A stretch of 64,000 nucleotides of DNA. It comes from Rhinopithecus roxellana. Taxonomy: Eukaryota; Chordata; Mammalia; Primates; Cercopithecidae. Positions 36,917 to 49,307 of this stretch are shown piece by piece. Numbering within the stretch: the stretch's first letter is position 1; each line of letters begins with the position of its first letter. The notes under the pieces are model-generated. The model did not search any database. It saw only the letters and a program-made list of their open reading frames with translations, and had not been told where the DNA came from. Location of the stretch: positions 36,960,611 through 37,024,610 of the forward strand of contig NC_044555.1 of NCBI RefSeq assembly GCF_007565055.1. Reading direction: 5' to 3'. The position numbers and the translations under genes are program-made.

Positions 36917-37393
36917 TTCAAATCAAATTTAAGAGGTATTTATGCAATATGAGGATGCACATTTTCCAAAGAGACAGGCAGAGTACAGTTCAATGGAAAA
37001 ATAAATTAGAACAAATTGTCAAGTTCAGTTTTAGATTGTTACATGCATAAATCTAAAGAAATCACAGTCTAAACTCAACCCTAGAAAACTATATCATTAA
37101 AATAAAAATTATAGTGAGCCAAGTGAACCTTGCAATGCACTATTGATAATCCAAAGAGTAGGAGTAGAATCCTCTTAAAGTTAATTAAAACTCAGTTTTT
37201 TTACATGCTTCAATAATATTGTCCTATAAAACTGATGCTATTTTCAAGATTATCAAGTATTCTTCTCAAAATATTTTTATTTTTGCATGACTTTCTTAAT
37301 CCAGAGCATCAATTTCTATGATGTCATCTATTAGTATAAATAAAAAGCTGACCGACTGTATATGTAAGACAAACTTCATATAATTTAATGGAT
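36917..37393. other. AT-rich intron, nothing recognised
   Basis: No feature supported. Confidence 0.45.
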
Positions 37394-37464
37394 TGAGCAG
37401 AGTCCAACTCCTTTTCATCTCTAGGATAAACAACTAGAAATGAAAAGGAGTTGGACTCTGCTCA
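37394..37464. repeat. Perfect 25-bp inverted repeat (hairpin)
   Basis: The left arm 37394..37418 begins tgagcagagtccaactcctt and the right arm 37440..37464 is its exact reverse complement. The spacer is 21 nt and contains a further CTAG..CTAG pair. It is unlike the surrounding AT-rich sequence. Confidence 0.97.
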
Positions 37465-37504
37465 GAACATTAGAACTAGAACTAGAGACAGAAGCAGGAT
37501 AGCA

Positions 37505-37801
37505 TTTTTTTTTTTTTTGAGACGGAGTCTCTCTGTCACCCACCCAGGCTAGAGTGCAATGGTGCCATCTCGGCTCACTGCAACCTCCCGCTCTCAGATT
37601 CAAGCGATTCTCCCACCTCAGCCTCCCAAGTAGCTGGGATTACAGGCACCCACCATCATGCCCGGCTAATTTTTGTATTTTTGTAGAGATGGGGTTTCAC
37701 CATGTTGGCCAGGCTGGTCTTGAACTACTGACCTCAGGTGATCTGCCCATCTCAGCCTCCCAAAGTGCTGGGATTACAGACATGAGCCACTGCACCCAGC
37801 C
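37505..37801 (-). mobile_element. AluSx-type SINE
   Basis: Full-length minus-strand Alu with 'ccatctcggctcactgcaacc', older than the monkey-type copies. Flanks 'gaagcaggata' and 'gaaatcaggata' look like a decayed target duplication. Confidence 0.94.
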
Positions 37802-38639
37802 GAAATCAGGATAACTTTCATAGGACATTTATATAACTATAAAAGTTATTCTGCTTTCATCTCAAGTTCTAATCATTGTCCAAAAAGGATTATTATAATA
37901 GGGTTTACCCAAAACATTTTGACTATATGTCACACTATTAACTCAGTTGATTGAGTCTATCAAAATCAGTTCGTTGAACTGAGACTTCATTCTTCTAGAA
38001 AGTGGAAGTAGCATAGAGTCTCACAGGAATTTCATATAGAGGAAGGGCTGAGTTTACAGCAGAATGCATAAAGGATATATTCATATATTCTGAGTTTCTC
38101 CTCCTGGAGATTCTGTTTATGTACTTTTCATCATATTCAAAGGAAATTTACCTTCTAAAATTCATTTTTAAATTCCAAGTTGTTCTGGAAGTAATCATAC
38201 ACACATGTACACACAATTTAACTACATTAGATAAGCATAGTGAAGAGTGGCTAGTTTTCCTGACATAGAGATCATTATCATTCAGCATGTTTACAATTTT
38301 TTCTACAATACTTTCACTGGTTAGCACAAACAGTAATTTTAGAAATCGGCGGTCCATATTGCTCCAAATGCCCTTTAAGGGCATCTTTAAAATGGGAACC
38401 TTTTTAAAAAAATAAAGGGCCTCATCACATATAAAAAAGTTTTCCATTTGGATATATTATAACATTCCCCTTGAGTAATGATAATGCTAAATTTTATACT
38501 ACTTTTCTCTCATGAGTTGTTTTATTTAAATTTCAAAAGTAACTGCTTACCAACAATAGTGACTCTTATTTTGGAACACAATAAACAATAAACATCAAAT
38601 CTTAATTTAGAACATTAAGTTGTTGCTTAAAAGGGCCAA
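37802..38639. other. AT-rich intron, nothing recognised
   Basis: A 99-codon open frame on the minus strand (38148..38447) has no features I recognise and no splice or promoter context. Confidence 0.4.
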
Positions 38640-38905
38640 ATCTCAGTTATCTCATTTGCATAATGAGGGAGCTGGACTAAATAGCACCCAAGGTCCCTTA
38701 GAGCTCTAAAATTTAAAGACAGTGTAAAAGGCAACACCTGCGAATGTAAATTCTGGGATTTTAATAGTTACAAAATTATGACCTTAGAAGGGGCACTAGA
38801 GATTCGTATAATCCCTTCATTATATAACTTAAGAAAAAGAGACACAGTGAGGTTAAAAGACCTATCCAAGTTCACAGAGCTAGTTAATTGCAGTAAACGG
38901 ATTAG
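38640..38905 (+). repeat. MIR-family fragments
   Basis: 'ctcagttatctcatttgcataatgag' with 'aaggtcccttagagctctaaaat' (38640..38720), then 'aagaaaaagagacacagtgagg' and 'agttcacagagctagtta' (38820..38886). They read as two MIR-type pieces, possibly of different subfamily and orientation. Confidence 0.6.
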
Positions 38906-41900
38906 AGTTCTGTAATACGTAAGGTGATTGCCTAAAACAAATTATCTACAATGGTCTGTGCTGAAAAGGTTCATGAATAGTGATTACAAAATGAATTACT
39001 GCAATAAAAATTCTTACTCAATGTTCAAATATTTTTATTGTATAATTAAGAGATACCCCAAAATAATATTTAAAATTACCAGCTTTCTCAGAGCCTTTGA
39101 GGTCTATACAAATTGCAAGAGGAGAATTTTCTAAGAAAAAAATACACTTTTAATGGCTAACTTCATATACACTATTCAGAAAAAGTTTGTTTAGATAGCA
39201 TACAAACATTTCCAATATATGATTGATTAAAAAAAGAAGTGCCAGATAAAGACCATGTACCTAGTGGAACTGGGAAAACAATTTCTAAGATTATTGATTA
39301 AGATAGAGAAAAAAATGGCTAAGTGAACACTGTTATCTCTATTCTATTCTCTATTGAGCATCTTCAGCTTTCAATAAAATGTAAATTTAAAAATCACAGA
39401 AATCATGGTAAGACAGATGGCCTATAGTTATTCATTTTTAAATGAATTCCTTGATATATTCACTAGTTGTTGAATGTTCTGTTGATGAAAGCAATTATGA
39501 GAGATGCAAGTTATTGTATAATTTTAAAAGTGTCATGGAGATTAAAAATATGTTGCTACAAGACTCCTCATCCATTAAAATTTATAAATCATTTTAAAAT
39601 AAGATGTTGATGTGTGGCTAACACTACTAAATATTCCAAGTCATTCAAATGCTACATCTTGAATGACTGATTATACTAACTTTCAAAGAACTACAAATAA
39701 TAACAAATGGCAAACAGTCTGTGTTATAGGCAAAGGAAAGTGAGAAGTAAGATTTTTTTAAAAAGCAGAAGAAAGAAGGTTGCCATAAAATGAATTGCCT
39801 CATGGCTCATAAATTATAGAAACACAAATGTTAAATGACCTTTATTATTTGGTGTAGGAAGCTTAATAAAATTTAGAAGTAAGAGGTTTATTGTGAAGAG
39901 AAGGCCACCTATTCTCTGTCACTTTAGGTGATTATTCAAGCTTATTGACATTCCAGATCTTATGGCATTGGCTTTCAATTGGCAGCTTGTGCCAGTCTCC
40001 TAGTGCTTGTCACTTTCAAACAGAAAAGACAAGAGATTGCTTTACTTATAGTGGCCTCCTTTTGAGTGATTAACCTCTATCTAATCCATATTAGTTTTAA
40101 GTTATTAAAGATACACTCATCTTAGAGACTGTCACCCAAATAAAATCCTGTAAATGTCTTCAAGTCTCCAACTTTAAAGATATACTTCTCATTTTAATTC
40201 ATGACCTCTATAATTTTTTAAAGATTATCTCTAGCATAAAGCCTTTGTTGCCTTCACAGAGCCTATATACTCCAAATTAGCAGTCATTTTTTTCAATTGG
40301 TCTACATTGAGATGCCATCTCTTACATAGGGAAGTTGAATATGCTAGGATGGTATCATAAGATGTGTTTTACCCGTTTTCTTATTATAATATGTTTACAA
40401 ACTTTCATAAGCTTCAATAGAGAAAGATTTACTTTTCAAAAGCTTGTCTGTTTAAATGGTAAAATTAATATACATCACAGAGCGTCTGCTACCAGATCAC
40501 TGTTTATACCTGCCTAAGCACATGTATTATAAAACTACTATCACTACTAAGTTTACCTTATTCTCTCTAAAACTACAGCAGATGACTGAACTCTTGGGTG
40601 TAACCATTCTTTATAATCTATTTATATATAGATACTTTTCTAACACTATTTACATAACACATCAGGGACTAAACTAAACTGGTAATCATAGACAGTATCA
40701 ATTATTACAATGATATTTCATTTGAAAAAGAATAAAAGTGACTTTTGATATTATTGTTACCTTAAAAATGTTAATAGATATTAAGGAAATTTTTAAATTT
40801 TCAATAGGAGCATAAAGCTATATATTATTTTCTGTTGGCAAGGCAATGAAATAGAGCAGGCATTTGTCCTATATTTTCAGAACCCAGGGCCATGGAGTCC
40901 AACCTCTTTCTCGAAATAGACCATAACTGGTATCATTGATAATGATAATGTCACTCCTTAGAAATATTGATTAATTTTTCAAAACGCAAGACATTAAGAT
41001 TGCTGAGCTGGTTTAAATTATTTTACTCCCCACTCTCTACCATGGACTGACACTATTATATAGGCTAATGAGCACAGTTTTAAGAAATAATCTTACAAAT
41101 ACATAGCCTGCAGAGTCAGAATTGGCCTTGCTACGTAATTAACCTTTAAAGGGAGCATAGCTTCTTTTTCTTAAGTGGAATATATTTCCTATTTGTTTTA
41201 TGTAAAAATATTAACAAAATGATGCCATTCACTTTTCTTTTCATTGTAATACATGAATTGATATGTGACTTTCATCAAAAATGCATGTTAAATAAATATT
41301 AGAAAGCCTATGGAGTCAAATTTTCCTGGGCATATAGCAGCAAACAAAAACACTTAATTAACAGTTATATGGGTAACATTCGCTGAAATGTGGATTCAGA
41401 TGATTTCCTGCCACATCAGAAGTGTTACTCTCCTCTTAAATATACTAACCAATACTACTCCTTTTTTCTATAATTGAATCATATTTTCTTCTTGAATTTT
41501 TTAGATAATTAATTAGATCACTGCTTTCCCCAAGGTACTAGTATATCAATATTTTCCAGGAAAAAATATTTCCATGGCTTTATTTTGCTTTTAGACAACT
41601 GACTCCTAATGTTTTTATTTAAGACAGGCTGAGTTTTAATGACCCATTACTAGCTTATTCTTTTAAAGTTTCAGTTTTTGGTTTTGATTTTTTAATTTTA
41701 TCAGTAGTCTACCTTTAGAATTAGATATTGAAATAATGAGATGTTCAAACACTTACTAGTAATTACCCTAGTGTTATTCATGTCAATACTCTTAGCAGAT
41801 CAGGAGAAAATCTGACATTTCTCTGAATAGAAATTCATTCTAGTCAATCAAATTGGTCTCCCACTTTTTATACCAATTTATTAGATTACTGGTAGAAGAT

Positions 41901-43955
41901 CAATCAAAGTGCTTTGCCAGGGCAAGATTAACTACTTCCTCGTTGTGAATTAATTAGTAGTGTATTTGAGTGCTAAGCAAACCTGATCTACTGAAATAAA
42001 AATGAATGTCAAACAGATGTGCTAACCTGAGATAAACTCTAGCAGACATCATTTTAACAAAAACATATATTTGTCTTTATTTTAAATATATAACTTTCTA
42101 TCTCCAGATGTTCTTGAAACTCTATATTTTCGTCTTTTGTATCACAGAAATGACTATGGTATGAAAAAACGAGGAAAAGCATTAACTTTTTGGGGGGAAG
42201 ATGAAGAAATTTCACTCAAGTATTTTGTTACTTTAAGATTCAATGTTAGACACTAAACTGGCTATAACATTTTCAGATAGAGTGACTTCATGTGTGAAAT
42301 GACCACATATAATGAAGAGGCTTTAAAAAATACAGATGACATAACTTGTTCAGTTGAAGAAAATTAAAATACTGATATAAACTAAATCATTCTCCTCTTC
42401 ATTGTAGGTGGATTTTCTCTGCAGTTGAACGGATTTATGGCTAGAAAGCTGAAGACTGATTTGGGCCTCTTTAGCAATACTCTATTTCACCATTTCTCTT
42501 CCAAAGAAGTATGGCTATGTTATCTCTTCCAATGAAGCTGGAAAATTATAATATGCCAGCAGATCAGTAGAAATATAAAAATATTAGTAGTTACCCTTTT
42601 AGATCCAACTTACCTGTAGTGAAAGAGTAGCAATGCATTCTCTATTTGAGGACGAAACATAAAAACCCTGGCTTCATATATATGGACTATTAAAAAATAT
42701 CAGAAGTTTAATGTGACACACATTTGCTAATATTTCTATATGTCTCAGAACTCAGTTTGAATTATAAAAACAGAAAAAAAATTAGAAAAGAAATTGGAAA
42801 GCATTTTAAAATCATATGCTCAAAAATCATATTTTACCTGAGACTACTTAAAAATAAATAGATAGGAACATAGGGCCATACATAGTTTAATGTGTTTACA
42901 GTAGTCCCAAGAGGATCTCACCATCCTCAAATCTCTGAGTTAACACCATGCATGGATATGTAAAACCCTCAAGAGTAGACTCAAAACTTGTTTGTTACCA
43001 AGGCCACATGTGTCTCCATGAATGTGTCTCAAGAAAATCCTTTGAAAATGCAGACATTATCTGTTCCAGTATCCACAGTAACCCAACAGCAATCAGTGCT
43101 GTTTTTTGAATTGGGTTTCTGTTTTGTTTTTGTTTTGTTTTTGCTTTTTAACAGATTAACTAGCTTCAAAGAGCAGGGCTCATTGTAAATAATCTGATGA
43201 AGCTATGGTAGGAGGAAAGGTCTGGAATATAGGTTGTTATCCAAGGAAGACAGAACTGTATGGAATGGCATTAAGTGACCCTTAGTCCATTGGTCACAGT
43301 AAAGAGATTGCAATTATAAACTACAACTAGATGGAATGAGACAGGGTATTTTATTGAATTTGTCTCCTCAAAAAGTAATAATTGGCTTGAGTTTGTTTTC
43401 TTTATTTTAAAAAGGAAAGCTAATAGTCTTGGCAAAAGACTTAAGAGAATGAATTGTGTGATTTCTTCATCTAAACAGCAGATTTTTATCCACCAGGGAA
43501 CTATATTTTTAAAGCAGTATTAATAAATCCCTCTAGCAAATTTTACAGAATACCCTTACTCATAAATGTCATATTTATTTCTGTTTTGTGAATGTACAAA
43601 GGATTTGCAGAACTATGTGCTATTTTTGGCAATCCACTAGCAAGAAAGAAAGCAGATTGAAGATGTAATAAGTTTCAAAATATGAAATGGGAACTGTGAA
43701 AATTAATTCCATTGCTTAAGGACAGCATTTATTTCCTCTAACACTTTGCATTCCTATTTATGGTGCTATTGACTAACACTGCACAGTTTATTGGCATCTG
43801 CTCCATATCACAAAACCCATTATTGGGTACTATTTCAGAGCTATAGCTTTGCTTTTTGAAGAATCAGAATACCTTATCATCAGTATTAGCCTAAAGAGAT
43901 TACTTTGCTATGGCCAATTCTAAACCAGCTATGTTTTTTCTTTTTAATTAAAACA

Positions 43956-43980
43956 AAACACACACACACACACACACACA
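43956..43980. repeat. (CA)n microsatellite
   Basis: About 12 AC units following 'aaaacaaaac'. Confidence 0.93.
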
Positions 43981-44496
43981 TGTACTATGTTAAACATTTC
44001 ACTACTATGACACATTAGGACAATGGAACTTCATTTCAAGTAAATTATTGCGCTTCTTGCCCTTTTAGTAAGGTCTCTGACTGTCCCAAAACAAAACACC
44101 TAACCAAAATTTTCTTGGAACATGATTTAGGGGGAGGTTTCACTTTTAGTAGGAGAGCAGTTTGTTAGTATTATTCATAGTAAAAAATAACATTTAAACA
44201 TTCACTCAACAATATTGTTAGACTTATAGAAAATGGACATTCATTTTTAATTATATCTACCCTTTGCATATGTTTATTAAAATAATAAGCAGCAAAATAT
44301 ATAATTTGCTTTACTATTATCATTGCCCACAGACATCTCAATTTTAAAATAAAATCAATTTAGCAACTGAAGTTTCTAATGCAAAATTTGTGAGTCCTTC
44401 ACCCTGTAGAGTAATTATGAACAAGATACTTAATGTTCAAGATAATGGTGTCAATATAATTAGAAGAGATAAATGTTTAGCTCCTAATAGAAAACA

Positions 44497-44527
<31 letters not shown>

Positions 44528-45202
44528 GCCGCTAAGTATATCAGCTAATACATCGATGTTAGCATTTATATCATTAACTATAAACAAGATCAGCTTCTGT
44601 TAAGAACTATGTGTTTGAATACTTTTTAAAACAACTACTTATTTCTAGATATAATTGAGATTAAAACGCTATATTTAATGTTAAATGTTTTATTATTTCT
44701 AATGTATACCAATTCTCCTATTATTATCAACAGTATTCCATTTGAGTCTCATTCAGTTGGAATTTTATTTCAGGGTGAGATGTGCACTGTGGATGCTTAC
44801 TCTGAGTTTACTCTTTAATTGTTGCTACGCAATCCTCTATGAAAGAGGCTTAGTAACACATGTCATGCAAAGGAATCAACTCTTTATAGTTTATAAAAAT
44901 GATACTTATTCCATTTCTATATTCTTATTTAACAGGGAATGATAGACCTACAACTAAAACAATAATTTATGGAGTAAAAAACATCAGTGGCACCCTTGTT
45001 TAATGTATATTTGTTACGTATGATCATATTCTTATTAGAGATTGGCTCTTAGTTCATTACACAAGTAAATATAATCACAACTATGTATTTCCACCAGGAG
45101 TCATTATGCTGTGCTAATTAAAGTAAATTAAAGATTGTTCAGTGACACAAAGTATAGGGGATTTTTTTTTATCTTCAGAACAAATAATGATCATTTATTC
45201 CA

Positions 45203-45255
45203 AGTATAAAATTGAAAGTATAAAATTGAAAACATCTACTATCTAGTAGATGTTT
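45203..45255. repeat. 14-bp tandem duplication next to an 11-bp palindrome
   Basis: agtataaaattgaa occurs at 45203..45216 and 45217..45230. It is followed by aaacatctact (45230..45240), a 4-nt loop, and agtagatgttt (45245..45255), a perfect inverted repeat. Confidence 0.9.
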
Positions 45256-46433
45256 AGGATTGTCTGAACTTGCTGACTCAAAAGTCTCTAATATTTTTAT
45301 ATTAAAATACCTATAATATATAGCATCTAAATTTGTAGAGAGAAAAAGTTGATGTTATGTTGTCATTGGTTTCATGTGTTTAGCCTTAGATTATATCATG
45401 TGTATCCAATCCATTTCCCTATTTTTTGAAGTTTCAAAAATAGAGGATTAAAATACAATGATAGGGAAGCTATTTTGTTCTAAAGCCCAGAAGCTTTACT
45501 TGAATTGTACATCCCTGCCATCCATAATGCTCAAAATAATCTTTCAAAATGTCTGATTTTTATTACCTTATTTATGTTTTTGCCAGGTATTTGGCCCATT
45601 TTTTTCATATTGGTTTATGGCTATGACTTTTCTCTCACATATATTGTATGCTTTTTTGTACCTACATACTTTTATGTATATAACATAAATGGAGCAAATT
45701 GTAGCTTCTTGCAATTTCAAGAATCTTCTGAGAAATATATATCTTACCAAATTTTGTATTTCCTGAAATTATAAATCAGCGAGGTTGTTCGCTACACGTT
45801 CAAGATAATACATTTAATGAAGTTTTATTTAATATCAACTCTATGATCCTTTTAAAGAGTTCAACATCTTTGGAATTTGTAAAACACAGATTTTGTGCCT
45901 TCTGTCTGAAGACCAAATGTGAATACCTTTCTAAACAGTAACATGGCACAGGTGTGTGATTTCAGTATATTACTGAAATCCTCAGATGTACTCTCCTACA
46001 CTGGAGTCAGGATCTCTTATTTCCTCAGAAAGAAAATAACTGTCAATGGTTTTTCTCTCCACTAAAAATAAAAATAAAATCTAGAAAATAATTTTTATGT
46101 ATCAGAAAAAATTTACACCTTCACAAATAAATGAATAAAATAAAATAAACTGGCTGTTTATATACAAATAAATATACAGGTGTACATAAATGGAAAATTC
46201 TATCTATACCTTAACAAAGTCACTATAATAAATTTCATTCACAGTAGTTATGATCATACATTAAAAATATTATCAACTGCTGCATACATGCCATCCATCT
46301 AATTCTGTATGTTTACCTTTCAAAAATGTGTCACTATGCACAATAACATAATGAATTAGCCCATGTTATTATGACTATGATAGCTTGACTTGTAAACACA
46401 GTAAACCCGTTTATATTGAGGAACCAGAGAGGT

Positions 46434-46442
46434 ATCACTTAC
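46434..46442 (-). other. PCDH11X: Splice donor
   Basis: Reading the minus strand, the exon ends TCTA and is followed by GTAAGTGAT. The intron start GTAAGT is the full consensus, so the 3' edge of the exon at 46443 is well defined. Confidence 0.9.
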
Positions 46443-46641
46443 TAGATTCAGGATCGGAGTTGCCATCCCCTTCAGTGCGATTGCTGGGTGTGACATGATC
46501 AAAGTACTCCTCCTGAGGATAGCCAAGGGGAAGGCCATGGGATGTGCTGGTAAGGCTGCCTGCATCATGGTCCTCCAGTCCACCATCACTGCCGCTTTCC
46601 TGAGAGCCTTCTGGCAGGTGAAATGTGACACGCCGCTGGGA
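46443..46641 (-). CDS. PCDH11X: Protocadherin-11 X-linked, cytoplasmic-tail exon
   Basis: An internal coding exon of 199 nt read on the minus strand. It opens in frame 0 with SQRRVTFHLPEGSQES, continues through SDGGLEDHDAGSLTS and GLPLGYPQEEYFDHV, and ends TEGDGNSDPES plus one base, so the frame passes to the next exon in phase 1. There is no stop in 66 codons. The family match is by recall: protocadherin-11 is a delta-1 protocadherin, a single-pass neuronal adhesion protein with seven cadherin repeats and a long cytoplasmic tail. RRVTF is the conserved CM3 motif of this subfamily and fits the RVxF docking site for protein phosphatase 1. The large exon for the ectodomain and membrane segment should lie to the right, beyond the window, and the C-terminal exons to the left. 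Because 199 is not a multiple of three, skipping this exon would shift the frame. PCDH11Y is the alternative but is expected only in hominins. PCDH9 has a different tail. Confidence 0.95.
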
Positions 46642-46668
46642 CTGAAAGGGAGAACGAAAATGACAGGG
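46642..46668 (-). other. PCDH11X: Splice acceptor and polypyrimidine tract
   Basis: Reading the minus strand, the exon is preceded by a pyrimidine-rich run (tcattttcgttctccctttcag) ending in AG directly before TCC CAG. This is a strong acceptor and fixes the 5' edge of the exon at 46641. Confidence 0.85.
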
Positions 46669-47394
46669 TTTCAGATATGATCTGAATAATTGCTTAATGC
46701 CTGCAATTTAGAAAATGCATTATTTTGGCTAACTGGTGAAGACACATTAACATTATCTTGAGTTGTGAACAATTTCAGGCTTTTGTGAATAAGCATTTCT
46801 GTGTTCAAACCTTCACCTGAAGGCAGTGTTGCTTCCATTATATTTCGAAACAAGGCATGGCTAGATGCAGAATGAAAGTCAACTTGCTCTAAAGCAAGAG
46901 AAAGTCAACTTTTTAGCATATTTGAGCAAACCAGAAATTCTAATCATCATTTCAACATGTATTTATTTAAGTATTATTTGGCAATAACTTATTTTTTGAA
47001 TAATAAGTGTGGATAAACATAACCATACTTTTTTGCTGTATCTGTAAGTTGCTAGTGGGCTGAAACTGTAAATAATAACACAAATTTATTCAATCGTGTA
47101 GGCTTAGAAAACTAAAAGTACATCATCTTTTAGAAGAATCTTAGGGACAAAATTTTGAATCGTAATGTATTTATATTGATTTTACTTTCTAAGAAAAAAA
47201 TAATTACATAATATGGATAACAGTTAATGGTAATTATAAAAATAGACTATAGTTATCATCATAAATGGTATTCCTAGCAGAATATAAAAATATATATACA
47301 AGTAAAAATATAAAGAGGAGGCATTTGGTTTTTGAAAGAAGTTTGTAACATCTTCACCAGATCTTGTAGCAGCATTTTTGTTTGCAGCATTTCT
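46669..47394. other. Intron flank of the exon, nothing recognised
   Basis: AT-rich sequence 5' of the exon. A local repeat of 'gaaagtcaact' occurs at 46874..46884 and about 46899..46909. Confidence 0.45.
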
Positions 47395-47940
47395 ATGCTA
47401 TATGTAGTAGTCTCCAAAAATAGGCTCCCCAATGGACATCACCTCTTGATATTCAGACTTTCATGTAGCCTGAGACCACATTGAATCTGCACAGACTCTG
47501 TAATCAAACCTTGTACCTTCTGCTTTGCACCCTTGGAAAACTCACCACGGAAAATAACGGCTGCATTGAAAGTAGTTTGAGTACTGGGATCATGCCATAC
47601 CGTGGGGAAGGTCAAGCTAACTGCATGGAAAGACTGTATAAAAAGAGACTACAATGCCTAGAGAGGCCCAGCTGTTCCAGCCACTCAAGTTCAGGCACCA
47701 GCTATGTACATGAAGAACCCATTATGAACATTCCAGCTGGTGGCCTTATTGGAGTCATCCTAACCATCCTCAGACATTTGAGCACCCCCTACTTAAGGCA
47801 GCAGTCACTATGGAGCAGAAACAGCTATATCTGCTGTACACTACCTAAATTCCTGACCTAAAAATTAAGACGGACTATTGATTTTTATGTCCCTGAAGAT
47901 TACTGATGGTTTGCTATGTAACAATAGATCAACCAAAGCA
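47395..47940 (+). mobile_element. MLT1-type MaLR LTR (diverged)
   Basis: Begins with 'atgtagtagtctccaaaaat' and 'tcacctcttgatattcag'. The middle has 'gctgttccagccactcaag', and the end 'tgatggtttgctatgtaac' with 'aatagatcaacc', in the order typical of MLT1 LTRs. The 126-codon open frame across it (47481..47861) is a by-product and not a gene. Confidence 0.6.
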
Positions 47941-48536
47941 CTAAACTACTGACAGCATGAAAGCTTCAAATTAGGTATAATTTATTTAAGAGATTTACAT
48001 ACATCAAAGATCACAATAATTTAGGTCCTAGGCATTTTCATAACAGAATGCGTATGTTTTCACAAATTCAGGTCTAACAGTCAGCCATTTCTTCAGATGG
48101 AGCTATGAAAAGATTTGAATATCATACTTCAAACTTATTGGAAGATATACGAAAATATAATAGATGCATATATTTAAGTAGCTCACTTGAATCTTCTTTA
48201 ATTTTTAGCCATTATTTTTTACATTAAAGTCTTAATAAAATATGAGAAAATGACGAATGCATGTAATATGTCATATAATATATCTTATGGAATATGCTTA
48301 TGATCATAAAATTACTCCTTCTAATGAGAAATAGTCTGCTGATTTTCTACATGTAAGTGTAACAGCCAGACATAATTCTTTTGGGCCTCTCAGAGGGAGT
48401 CACGGGTGGTGTTGGTTAAGGTAACTGTTAGCAGAATTAGTACGAGCAGAAAATAAACAGAATAAAAGAAAAGCTTGCTGGAACTGAGTAATATTGAGGA
48501 GTTCAGAAGGCAGAGGTTTTTGTTGTTGTTGGTTTT
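47941..48536. other. AT-rich intron, nothing recognised
   Basis: No feature supported apart from a (GTTTT)n-like edge that belongs to the adjacent Alu tail. Confidence 0.45.
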
Positions 48537-48836
48537 GTTTTGTTTTGTTTTTTTGAGACAGGGTCTCATTCTGTCATCCAGGTTGGAATGCAACGGCACA
48601 ATCTTGGCTCACTGCAACCTCCACCTCCCAGGCTCAAGCGACCCTCCCATCTTAGCCTCCCAAGTAACTGGAACCACAGGTGCGCACCACCATGCCAAGT
48701 TAATTTTTTGTATTTTTGGTAGAGATGGGGTTTCTCCATGTTGCCCAGGCTGGTCTCGACCCTTGAGCTCAAGCAATCCACCCACCTAGACCTCCAAAAG
48801 TGCTAGGATTACAAGCATGAGCCACCTCACCCAGCC
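48537..48836 (-). mobile_element. Old Alu (AluJ/AluS type)
   Basis: Minus-strand dimeric Alu with many changes ('gggtctcattctgtcatcc', 'tcgacccttgagctcaagc'). The 'gagctcaagcaatcc' variant suggests AluJ. The tail appears as (TTTTG)n on the plus strand. Confidence 0.93.
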
Positions 48837-49307
48837 TTGGTTTTAGTTTATTGGGGGATGAGTGTTAGGTTGTGTGGAAGCTGTGAGGAGTGAGATTGGC
48901 TGTATTATCTGATTAACCACACTGTACCTTCTAAGATTTAAAGCATTTATCAGGTAAATAATGCAATTGAAATATCTTTTTGTATGCTTTTCCCTGGTCA
49001 ATATCCCTTTTACTGTTTGTCTTTGTATCTAGAACCCACAGTGTAAAGAGGAAAATAAAAGCTTCAGGTCGTCTTCTGATCACCTCTATACAGACATAAT
49101 CCGAATGTTACCCTGAATTACAGGACATTAAAATACATGGATTACCTAGCCTGTCAGTCATCTATTATTTATTAGTACTAAAGATATTTAGTATGGAGCT
49201 ACTGAAATAATCATCAATGCTATATTCTTCAAAAGCAGAGTTTCATAAAAGTTTACAAAAAGTTTAGCTGCTTCAACTCTAAAGTCTCAGAGTACTAAAT
49301 AAGCCCG

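Larger units (their letters stand above)
38906..46433. other. 7.5 kb of AT-rich intron without recognisable young repeats
   Basis: This is the longest stretch in the window with no Alu or L1 that I can see, and it directly follows the exon. It contains a (CA)n tract at 43956..43980, a 23-A run at 44505..44527, and a small duplication and palindrome at 45203..45255. Highly diverged repeats may have been missed. Confidence 0.5.
1..46442 (-). other. PCDH11X: Intron downstream of the PCDH11X exon (partial)
   Basis: By inference this whole stretch is intron, since the exon at 46443 ends with a good donor and I see no later protocadherin exon here. I looked by eye for the small exon that would carry the residues after NSDPES and did not find it. 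Human PCDH11X is known for introns of tens to hundreds of kilobases, which fits. Confidence 0.75.

Noticed and set aside
38148..38447. A 99-codon minus-strand frame as a missed exon
   Set aside because: It does not resemble protocadherin tail sequence and lacks good splice signals.
46356..46631. A 91-codon open frame over the exon in another frame on the minus strand
   Set aside because: It is a shadow of the real PCDH11X frame. The protocadherin reading, one frame away, has the family motifs and is bounded by splice sites.
46443..46641. The exon being from PCDH11Y or from PCDH9
   Set aside because: PCDH11Y exists in the human lineage, while the Alus here are of Old World monkey type. PCDH9 has a different tail sequence after the RRVTF motif.
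47481..47861. A 126-codon plus-strand frame as a gene
   Set aside because: It lies wholly within an MLT1-like LTR.
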